Shown one piece after another: positions 1-5,299 of a stretch of DNA of 20,276 bases (positions are counted from its first letter, which is position 1; each line of letters opens with the position of its first letter). Origin of the DNA: Clostridiales bacterium (lineage in GTDB: Bacteria; Bacillota; Clostridia; Christensenellales; Aristaeellaceae). The translations under genes were made by a program, and so were the position numbers. The notes under the pieces were generated by a model. The model made no database searches and was not told where the DNA came from. It saw only the letters and a program-made list of their open reading frames with translations. The stretch covers positions 1-20,276 of the forward strand of contig SFFS01000023.1 of NCBI GenBank assembly GCA_004557805.1, read 5' to 3'.

Positions 1-3
1 CAA

Positions 4-76
4 TGGTCGCAACAGGACTCGAACCTGTGACCCCCGCGATGTGAACACGGTGCTCTACCAACTGAGCCATGCGACC
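4..76 (-). tRNA. tRNA-Val, anticodon CAC
   Basis: On the minus strand the 73 bases fold as a full cloverleaf. A 7-bp acceptor stem (GGTCGCA with TGCGACC) is followed by a D arm (GCTC/GAGC), an anticodon stem CCGTG/CGCGG with loop TTCACAT, and a T arm containing GGTTCGAGTCC. The anticodon in the loop is CAC, which reads the valine codon GUG. The discriminator base is A. The CCA tail is not encoded, because the bases after it are TTG, so CCA must be added after transcription. The gene transcribes leftward out of the window from its own promoter. Confidence 0.95.
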
Positions 77-94
77 ATATCTTGTGCGAGAATT

Positions 95-123
95 AATCTA
101 CCACATTCCGGGAAAAAAGTCAA
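95..123 (-). promoter_or_regulatory. sigma-A promoter of the tRNA-Val gene
   Basis: Reading the minus strand, a -35 box TTGACT (118-123) and a -10 box TAGATT (95-100) are separated by exactly 17 bp. The -10 box lies about 18 bp before the first base of the tRNA, the right distance for a short precursor. Confidence 0.75.
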
Positions 124-224
124 CCCCCTTTTCATAACTTTTTTGTTTTCGGCATTTTCGGCCGTGCTTTTTTGAAGCTGGGGTAAGAGCGGCTTTCTGA
201 AGGCGCTTGCGCCGGAATTGCGAC

Positions 225-256
225 TTGCTTTTTGGGTTTGAGTGTGTTAACCTAAT
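225..256 (+). promoter_or_regulatory. possible promoter and metal-box half-site of the DtxR-family gene
   Basis: TTGCTT (225-230) and TAACCT (248-253) lie 17 bp apart and could be a weak promoter. The -10 position overlaps TTAACCTAAT (247-256), whose CCTAA end resembles half of a DtxR/IdeR operator (TTAGG-N-CCTAA type); the other half is not evident. Self-regulation would fit this family. This is an inference from a weak match. Confidence 0.3.
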
Positions 257-282
257 CGGAAAGAAAGAAGGTGAACCCCGTT

Positions 283-666
283 ATGAGAATTCTGGAATCT
301 TCGGAGGATTATCTTGAGGCCATGCTGATGATGCGGGAACAGCACGGCTACGTTCGTTCGATTGATATCGCGGCGGAGCTTGGCGTGACCAAGCCCAGCG
401 TCAGCTACGCAACCAAGCGCCTGCGCGAAAACGGCTATATTACAATGGATAAAGAAGGCCTGATTACGCTGACCGAGTCGGGCTACGCGATCGCTTCCCG
501 GATTTATGAGCGCCATAAGACGCTGACCGCGTTTTTCGTGCGACTGGGCGTAGATGAAGAAACCGCGCGCGAGGACGCCTGCAAGGTGGAGCACGATCTG
601 AGCGAGCAGACCTATAATGCCATTAAGCGCCATGCGGAAAAAAGCATGGATATGAAGACGGAATAA
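283..666 (+). CDS. DtxR/MntR-family metal-dependent transcriptional regulator
   Basis: Metalloregulators of this family bind DNA when loaded with Fe(II) or Mn(II) and repress metal uptake or adjust metal homeostasis. The 127 residues hold an N-terminal winged helix (about 1-65, with a recognition helix near TKPSVSYATKRL) and a dimerisation/metal domain (about 66-127). There is no C-terminal SH3-like domain, as in MntR. Candidate ligands are D9 and E12 in EDYLEA, H78 in RHKTL, and C100, E103, H104 in ACKVEHD. An upstream in-frame GTG at 271 exists, but it lies inside the AGAAGGTGA ribosome site that is placed correctly for the ATG at 283, so 283 is preferred. The gene is convergent with the HMA protein gene and they share a terminator. 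Mn versus Fe specificity cannot be settled from the sequence. Confidence 0.9.
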   Translation: MRILESSEDYLEAMLMMREQHGYVRSIDIAAELGVTKPSVSYATKRLRENGYITMDKEGLITLTESGYAIASRIYERHKTLTAFFVRLGVDEETAREDACKVEHDLSEQTYNAIKRHAEKSMDMKTE

Positions 667-684
667 CCCGGCGCAGAAGAAAAG

Positions 685-720
685 ACGGTCGTCCCGCGAA
701 GGGAACGGCCGTTGCTTTTT
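685..720 (+). terminator. Rho-independent terminator between convergent metal genes
   Basis: The arms ACGGTCGTCCC and GGGAACGGCCGT pair over 11 bp with one G-T pair and one bulged base around a short GCGAA loop, and are followed by TGCTTTTT. The opposite strand carries TCTTTTCTTC after the same stem, so it may also end transcripts of the HMA gene. Confidence 0.75.
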
Positions 721-725
721 GCGCT

Positions 726-989
726 TTATTTCTTGAACAGTCCGGCAAGGAAGCCCTTTTTCGCTTCGACGGGCCGGGAGCTTACGTCGGTGACCTCGTA
801 GCCGGTCTTGGCGATGGCGGCGCGCAGCGCGGCCTCGTCGAGCGGCTGCTCCGAAAGGACGACGGCCTGCCCCTTTGAATGGGATGCGCTCACTTTTTTT
901 ACAGAAAACGCGCTGCGAATCGTATCGCTGATATGCGCCTCGCACATGCCGCACATCATGCCGTCAATCTTTACGGTCGTTTCAAACAT
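726..989 (-). CDS. small heavy-metal-associated (HMA) domain protein, CopZ-like
   Basis: The 87-residue cytosolic protein has one HMA fold. The metal-binding loop is GMMCGMCEAH, with the CxxC cysteines at C13 and C16, and the final GYEV strand is typical of the family. Such proteins carry Cu(I) or a similar soft metal to P-type ATPases or regulators. A lysine-rich tail (EAKKGFLAGLFKK) follows the domain and is not part of the usual chaperone. Translation starts at the ATG at 989, preceded by AAAGGAGTG at good spacing. No P-type ATPase lies next to it in this window; its only metal-related neighbour is the convergent DtxR-family regulator. The fold is sure, but the metal and the partner are not. 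Confidence 0.88.
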   Translation of the reverse strand: MFETTVKIDGMMCGMCEAHISDTIRSAFSVKKVSASHSKGQAVVLSEQPLDEAALRAAIAKTGYEVTDVSSRPVEAKKGFLAGLFKK

Positions 990-1010
990 GATTGCTCACA
1001 CTCCTTTGAA

Positions 1011-1063
1011 GTTAAGCTTGCTTAACCGCCGCAAATCATAGCAGAGCAGGGCTTTTTTGTCAA
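1011..1063 (-). promoter_or_regulatory. strong promoter with palindromic operator for the HMA gene
   Basis: On the minus strand TTGACA (1058-1063) and TATGAT (1035-1040) are 17 bp apart, a near-consensus sigma-A promoter. Just downstream, over the expected transcription start, lies the palindrome GTTAAGC-AA-GCTTAAC (1011-1026). Its core fits TTARG-N4-CYTAA, which resembles DtxR-family boxes. A repressor bound here would block initiation. Confidence 0.7.
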
Positions 1064-1085
1064 GCTGCGGGAAAGTTTTTTTATA

Positions 1086-1102
1086 GGGCCGCCCTGCGGC
1101 CC
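1086..1102. other. hairpin between the alkD-like and HMA genes
   Basis: GGGCCG and CGGCCC form a 6-bp stem with a 5-base loop downstream of the AlkD-like gene. The T6 run on the minus strand (TTTTTT in 1104-1110) lies before this stem rather than after it, following only a weak AGCG/CGCT stem, so the exact termination point is unclear. Some transcript end is expected here because the next gene has its own promoter. Confidence 0.35.
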
Positions 1103-1126
1103 TGAAAAAAGCGCCCGCGAAGCCCG

Positions 1127-1801
1127 CTAAACCTTCAGCGTACGGAGATAGGCCTTCATTTCCGGTGAAATGCGATAGCTCTCCAGGCATTTCTGGATCG
1201 TTTTGTTGTGCGTCCACGCGTCGAGCCGCCGCTGCGTCAGGTATGGCAGCGCGGCGTCGTACTGCTTGCACAGCGCCGTGCAGAACAGCCACGCCTGCGC
1301 CATGCGGATGTAATATTCCTCCGAGCGCACGGCGGCCGCGCGCGCCAGAAGATCGGGCGCGAACGCGCCGTCCAGAAAGAACGTCATCGCCGTCACCAGC
1401 CCGAAGCGTACCGTGTACGTCCGGTCTGATTGCAGCCAGCAGAAGATTTTCCCGTGCAGCGCGGGCAGGTTTTTTGCAAAAGCTTTGGGCGAGAGCATGT
1501 CGCATACGGCCCAGTTGTCGATATAGGGCAGGAATGCTTCCGCTGCGGCCAGCGCCACGTCGAAATCGCGCATGCGGCAGATCAGCGCGCCGTGGAGCGC
1601 GTTTTCGTCGTAGGTTTCGTGCGGAAGCGCGCGCAGGAAAGCCTCCGCTTCCGGCGTTTTTTCGATTTCACGCGCCAGCGCGTTCAGCGCGGGCTTGCGC
1701 ACGCCCAGAATCCGCTCCGGCGGCACGGTGGGGATGAGCTTGGCGTGAAAGGCCTTATACTTCGGATCGGCCAGTTCGAGCAGTTTTTCGCGGATTTCCA
1801 T
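1127..1801 (-). CDS. AlkD-like DNA alkylation repair protein
   Basis: The 224-residue, all-helical HEAT-repeat-like protein belongs to the DNA alkylation repair (AlkD) family, whose active members excise cationic N3- and N7-alkylated purines without flipping the base. The NWAVCD segment places W97 and D101 four residues apart, like the W109 and D113 pair of Bacillus cereus AlkD. The NWAVCD subgroup is not the best-studied one, so activity is inferred. The start is the ATG at 1801, with AAAGGATG seven bases upstream. An in-frame start at 1915 would run through the promoter and the facing spoIIA region and is rejected. The gene stands alone and is divergent from spoIIAA. Confidence 0.85.
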   Translation of the reverse strand: MEIREKLLELADPKYKAFHAKLIPTVPPERILGVRKPALNALAREIEKTPEAEAFLRALPHETYDENALHGALICRMRDFDVALAAAEAFLPYIDNWAVCDMLSPKAFAKNLPALHGKIFCWLQSDRTYTVRFGLVTAMTFFLDGAFAPDLLARAAAVRSEEYYIRMAQAWLFCTALCKQYDAALPYLTQRRLDAWTHNKTIQKCLESYRISPEMKAYLRTLKV

Positions 1802-1826
1802 GCGCGCACATCCTTTCTTTTGCGTT

Positions 1827-1856
1827 ATTATACCACGCCGCCGCATTTTTTGTCGA
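1827..1856 (-). promoter_or_regulatory. promoter of the AlkD-like gene
   Basis: On the minus strand a perfect TATAAT (1827-1832) lies 18 bp from TCGACA (1851-1856), one mismatch from TTGACA. It is about 26 bp upstream of the ATG at 1801. Confidence 0.65.
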
Positions 1857-1895
1857 ACGATTGCCAAAATGTGGTATAAAGCCCCATTTTTCGCG

Positions 1896-1925
1896 GCAGG
1901 ATATGGATGAGACAAAATGGAAACT
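1896..1925 (+). promoter_or_regulatory. possible sigma-H type promoter of spoIIAA
   Basis: GCAGGATAT (1896-1904) fits the Bacillus sigma-H -35 consensus RNAGGAWWW at every position. Twelve bases later ATGGAAACT (1917-1925) fits most of the -10 consensus RNNGAATWW. In Bacillus subtilis the spoIIA operon is transcribed by sigma-H, which makes this match more meaningful. A competing vegetative option is the extended -10 TGGTATAAA at 1872-1880. Confidence 0.4.
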
Positions 1926-1964
1926 CACCGCGTCAGAAATTGCTATGCAAAAGGGGGACGGCAC

Positions 1965-2294
1965 ATGACGGAAGGACAGTGCGCCGCGGCAAGGCCGCTC
2001 GACGCGCGCAGGGAAACCATTATGGTACAGATCGAGGGCGAACTGGATCATTGCAGCGCAGGGCGCGTGCGCGCCACGCTGGACGCGCTGATCGCCGATC
2101 CGCACGTGAAGCGGCTGGTGGTCGATCTGACGAAGCTGACGTTTATGGACAGCTCCGGAATCGGCGTGATGATCGGGCGCTACCGCCAGCTTGCCCGGCG
2201 CGGCGGCACGCTGGCCGTGCGGGGCGTCAGCCCGCAGGTGGACAGAATCTTCCGCATGTCCGGGCTTTACCAGATCATCGAAAAATGCCGTTAG
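1965..2294 (+). CDS. spoIIAA: anti-sigma F factor antagonist SpoIIAA
   Basis: This is a 109-residue STAS-domain protein. In sporulation, SpoIIAA binds the anti-sigma factor SpoIIAB and frees sigma-F in the forespore; SpoIIAB inactivates it by serine phosphorylation and SpoIIE reactivates it. GELDH (residues 25-29) and FMDSSGIGVMIGRY (60-73) match the family closely, and S64 corresponds to the phosphorylated Ser58 of Bacillus subtilis. ISP-like and MSGLYQII segments near the C-terminus also match. The ATG at 1965 is chosen because AAGGGGG lies seven bases upstream. An ATG at 1917 would add 16 residues outside the STAS fold and would lie inside the likely promoter. The stop overlaps the ribosome site of the next gene, so the two are probably translationally coupled. 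Confidence 0.92.
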   Translation: MTEGQCAAARPLDARRETIMVQIEGELDHCSAGRVRATLDALIADPHVKRLVVDLTKLTFMDSSGIGVMIGRYRQLARRGGTLAVRGVSPQVDRIFRMSGLYQIIEKCR

Positions 2295-2305
2295 GAGGAA
2301 CGCAC

Positions 2306-2737
2306 GTGAACAAGACCAATCGGATGCGCCTTTCCTTTTCCAGCCGCCCGGAGAACGAGAGCTTCGCGCGCGTGGCGGTGAGCGCGTTTCTGGTGCAGCT
2401 TAACCCCACGCTCGAAGAAGTGAGCGACGTAAAAACCGCCGTCAGCGAGGCTGTTACAAACGCCATCGTCCACGGCTATCCGCACGGCGCGGACGGCGAA
2501 ATCCGTCTCACCGTTACGCTTGCACCCGGCGAGAATACCGCCGAAATTGAAATCGCCGACGACGGCGTAGGCATTGAAAACGTCGAGCAGGCCATGCAGC
2601 CGTTCTATACCACGCAGCCCGAAATGGAACGCAGCGGCATGGGCTTTTCGGTGATGCAATCGTTTATGGACGAGCTGCGCGTGGAGTCCGCGCCGGGAGA
2701 AGGGACGCGGGTCGTGATGAAAAAGCGCATCGCGTAA
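2306..2737 (+). CDS. spoIIAB: anti-sigma F factor / serine kinase SpoIIAB
   Basis: This 143-residue GHKL-type kinase holds sigma-F inactive and phosphorylates SpoIIAA. ENESFARV near residues 16-23 and EAVTNAIVHGY (48-58, the N box with E48 and N52) match SpoIIAB, as do DDGVGI (85-90, G1) and ERSGMGFSVM (108-117, G2 and ATP lid). The residue equivalent to the catalytic Glu46 is present. Translation starts at the GTG at 2306, seven bases after AGGAGG. The next ATG would remove the first strand. A Rho-independent terminator follows directly, and no sigma-F gene comes after it, unlike the standard spoIIAA-AB-AC order. A paralogous anti-sigma pair cannot be excluded, but the motifs are SpoIIAB-like rather than RsbW-like. 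Confidence 0.92.
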   Translation: MNKTNRMRLSFSSRPENESFARVAVSAFLVQLNPTLEEVSDVKTAVSEAVTNAIVHGYPHGADGEIRLTVTLAPGENTAEIEIADDGVGIENVEQAMQPFYTTQPEMERSGMGFSVMQSFMDELRVESAPGEGTRVVMKKRIA

Positions 2738-2741
2738 AAAG

Positions 2742-2774
2742 AGCGGCGCGCAGTTCGATCCGCCGCCGCTTTTT
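2742..2774 (+). terminator. Rho-independent terminator of spoIIAA-spoIIAB
   Basis: AGCGGCG (2742-2748) pairs with CGCCGCT (2764-2770), and a T run (2770-2774) follows. It starts just after the spoIIAB stop and separates this operon from the recJ promoter. Confidence 0.85.
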
Positions 2775-2775
2775 C

Positions 2776-2804
2776 TTGACGTTTCCCTGCAAAGCGCGTA
2801 TAAT
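2776..2804 (+). promoter_or_regulatory. sigma-A promoter of the recJ-mutS2 operon
   Basis: TTGACG (2776-2781) and a perfect TATAAT (2799-2804) are 17 bp apart. It lies directly after the spoIIA terminator and leaves a 5' leader of about 190 bases before recJ. No other promoter of this quality is seen before 13279, so it probably drives the whole run of eight genes. Confidence 0.8.
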
Positions 2805-2848
2805 TTATACAATCACTCGAGATGGGCGCGCTGCCGGAAAGGGAAACC

Positions 2849-2929
2849 ATGAACGCACGGGGTCAACGAATTCTGAAGATTTGGCATACGGCGATGGCCG
2901 CGTGCCTGCCGTGCGCGCGCAAACGGTAA
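2849..2929 (+). CDS. possible 26-residue leader peptide upstream of recJ
   Basis: A short reading frame starts at an ATG preceded by GGAAAGGG at five bases and ends at TAA (2927-2929), just before the leader hairpin. The peptide is basic, ends in CARKR and has a WHTAMAACLP segment. I do not recognise it. Its position between promoter and hairpin would allow translation to influence the hairpin, but short frames with plausible ribosome sites occur by chance. Confidence 0.25.
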   Translation: MNARGQRILKIWHTAMAACLPCARKR

Positions 2930-2940
2930 TAGAAACCATG

Positions 2941-2976
2941 CAGGGAGCCTTTCCCGCGAAGGGGGAGGGCTTCCTG
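2941..2976 (+). promoter_or_regulatory. 15-bp hairpin in the recJ 5' leader
   Basis: The arms at 2941-2955 and 2962-2976 (CAGGGAGCCTTTCCC with GGGGAGGGCTTCCTG) pair at all 15 positions counting G-U pairs, around a 6-base loop GCGAAG. No T run follows, so it is not a classical terminator. It ends about 10 bases before the recJ ribosome site AAAGGAG and may affect RNA stability or translation. Confidence 0.5.
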
Positions 2977-2998
2977 TTCTATTCAAAGGAGTTTATCG

Positions 2999-5299
2999 AT
3001 GCTGCGTTTGATCAAGCGTCCGGAGGAGACGGGCGAGGACAGGCTGACGGGCTGCGGGATTTCGCCGCAGCTTGCGCGGATGCTGCGTCTGCGCGGCGTG
3101 CGCACGCCGGAGGAGGCGCGCCGGTTCCTGTCCCCGTCGGCGGACGATCTGTCCGATCCGTCGGCGCTGTACGGCATGGACGCGGCAGTGCGCGAGATTC
3201 GCGGCGCGATGGAGCGCAGGGCAAAAATCATCGTCTACGGCGATTACGACGTGGACGGCGTGTGCGCGACGACGATTCTGACGGAGGCGCTGCGCGCCCA
3301 CGGAGCCGACGCGGCGTACCGCATCCCCTCGCGCCATAACGAGGGATACGGCCTGAACCCCGAGGCCGTGCGCGAAATCGCGAAGGATTACGATTTGCTC
3401 GTCACGGTCGACTGCGGTATTACGTCGATAGCCGAAGCGGCGCTTGCGCGCGAGATCGGGCTGCGGCTCGTGATTATCGATCACCACGAGCCGCCGGAGC
3501 GGCTTCCGCAGGCGGACGCGGTGGTCGATCCGCTGCTGGGCGACGGCAGCGGAAGAGGACTGTGCGGCGCGGGCGTAGCGCTGAAGATCGTGCAGGCGCT
3601 GTGGGGCCGGGAGGCGGCGGAGCCGCTTCTGGAGCTTGCCGCGCTGGCCACGGTGGCCGATATGGTGCCGCTCACGGGCGAAAACCGCGCGATTGTATCG
3701 CTGGGGCTTGGACAGCTGCAAAAAACGAAGCGGCCCGGTCTGCGCGAACTGCTTGCGCTGTGCGGGCTGGATGGAAAGACGATCAACGCCGGGCATATCG
3801 GTTTCCAGATCGCGCCGCGGCTGAACGCGGGCGGACGGCTGGGCGATTCGAACCGCTGCGTGGAAATGCTTCTCACGCGCGAGGCAGCGCTGGGCGCGCG
3901 CATCGCCCGCGAATTGGACGAAACCAACGCCGAACGGCAGCGGCTGGAAGCGGCCATCGTGCGGGAGGCGGACAGGCAGGTGGCGCAGAGCGCCGATTTC
4001 CTGTGCGATAAGGTGCTCATCGCCGTAGGCGAAGGCTGGAACCGCGGCGTGGTGGGCCTCGCCGCCGGGCGGCTGACGGAGAAATACGCGTGGCCGTCGA
4101 TTGTGTTTTCCCGGGAGGACGGCGTGTGCACCGGCTCGGCGCGCTCGGTGCCGGGCGTGAACATTCACGCGGTGCTCTCGCGCTGCCAGGATCTTTATGA
4201 GCGCTTTGGCGGGCACGCAATGGCCGCGGGGCTGACGTTGCGCGCCGAATATATGGACGAGTTCCGCCGCCGCGTCAACGAGGCCGCCGCCGAGCTGGCC
4301 GAGCCGGACGCGTATATTCCGAGCGTGCAGTACGATTTCGAAGTGCCGCTTTCGGACGTAACCTGCGAGCTGGCGGATGATTTCGGGCGCCTTGCGCCCA
4401 ATGGAATCGGCAACCCCGCGCCCGTACTGGTGGCGCGCGGCGCGCATCTGCTCGAGGCGCGCGCGGTCGGCGCGGAGGGACGGCACCTGAAGCTGCGCAT
4501 GGAGCAGGACGGCGCGAGCGTGGGCGGTATCGCCTTCGGGCTGGGCGGCGAACGCGCGCGGCTGCCCGACACGGTAGACGCGGTGTTTTCGCCCACGATC
4601 AACGAGTGGATGGGCCGGCGCAGCGCCGAGATGGACGTGAAGCGGCTGGTTCCGCACGAGGGACTGGACGCGTTCCTCAAGGGATGCCGCGAGCGGGAGG
4701 AAGCGTTTGCAATGTATCTGCTGCGTACCTGTGAGGATGAGCCCGCGCCCGTTCCGGAGGAGATTCTGCGCGCGCATGTGAAGCAGCTTCTGACGGAAAG
4801 CTGCCAGGGAACGCTTTTGACGGTGCGCACGCTTGAGGGCGCGCTCCGCTGGGCAGACTGGCTTTCTGAGGAAGGGCTTTCGGACCGGCTCGACTGCGCG
4901 TTTTCAAAGCCGGCCGATCCGCGGCGCTACAACTGCCTGTGCGCGCTGCCGGAGGACGATGCGGGCGAGGGGTATCGCGAGAAGATCGCGCTGGATGCGC
5001 CGGACGTATACGCGGCGCTTCGCGCCCTGATGCCTACCGACGACGCGCTGCGGGGGCTGTATCGCGTGCTGCGCGCGTGGCCGGGAGCGATGAAATCGGA
5101 AAAGGCGCTGGCGCAGGCGGCCGGAATGAGCGCGGCGGCCGCGCGGCTGGGGCTCGTCGCATTCGACGAGCTGGGGCTGGTGCTTTTAAGCCGCGACCCG
5201 TTTGAAGCGGTGATGATGCCGGCGAGGCGCTGTTCGCTGTCGGACAGCCCGACGCTCCGCAGGCTGCGGCGGGTATGCCATTGGGGGGAAGAGGCATGA
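2999..5299 (+). CDS. recJ: single-stranded-DNA-specific exonuclease RecJ
   Basis: RecJ degrades single-stranded DNA 5' to 3' in recombination and mismatch or base-excision repair, using Mn/Mg. The 766 residues carry the DHH phosphoesterase motifs DYDVDG (82-87), DCG (138-140) and DHH (161-163), then a DHHA1 domain with GWNRGVVGLAAGRL and FGGHAMAAG, and an OB-like domain. About 200 residues of C-terminal extension follow, the usual arrangement in Firmicutes (E. coli RecJ is about 577 residues). The ATG at 2999 has AAAGGAG seven bases upstream. The stop overlaps the relA start by four bases (ATGA), so translation is coupled. The region is very GC-rich, which explains long antisense frames that are not genes. 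Confidence 0.96.
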   Translation: MLRLIKRPEETGEDRLTGCGISPQLARMLRLRGVRTPEEARRFLSPSADDLSDPSALYGMDAAVREIRGAMERRAKIIVYGDYDVDGVCATTILTEALRAHGADAAYRIPSRHNEGYGLNPEAVREIAKDYDLLVTVDCGITSIAEAALAREIGLRLVIIDHHEPPERLPQADAVVDPLLGDGSGRGLCGAGVALKIVQALWGREAAEPLLELAALATVADMVPLTGENRAIVSLGLGQLQKTKRPGLRELLALCGLDGKTINAGHIGFQIAPRLNAGGRLGDSNRCVEMLLTREAALGARIARELDETNAERQRLEAAIVREADRQVAQSADFLCDKVLIAVGEGWNRGVVGLAAGRLTEKYAWPSIVFSREDGVCTGSARSVPGVNIHAVLSRCQDLYERFGGHAMAAGLTLRAEYMDEFRRRVNEAAAELAEPDAYIPSVQYDFEVPLSDVTCELADDFGRLAPNGIGNPAPVLVARGAHLLEARAVGAEGRHLKLRMEQDGASVGGIAFGLGGERARLPDTVDAVFSPTINEWMGRRSAEMDVKRLVPHEGLDAFLKGCREREEAFAMYLLRTCEDEPAPVPEEILRAHVKQLLTESCQGTLLTVRTLEGALRWADWLSEEGLSDRLDCAFSKPADPRRYNCLCALPEDDAGEGYREKIALDAPDVYAALRALMPTDDALRGLYRVLRAWPGAMKSEKALAQAAGMSAAAARLGLVAFDELGLVLLSRDPFEAVMMPARRCSLSDSPTLRRLRRVCHWGEEA

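Noticed and set aside
150..173. Possible terminator CGGC...GCCG followed by T6 before the DtxR-family gene
   Set aside because: The stem has only 4 bp and no plus-strand gene in the window ends upstream of it.
2776..3339. A plus-strand frame covering the recJ leader and start
   Set aside because: It runs through the promoter and hairpin and into recJ in another frame. Its product resembles no family.
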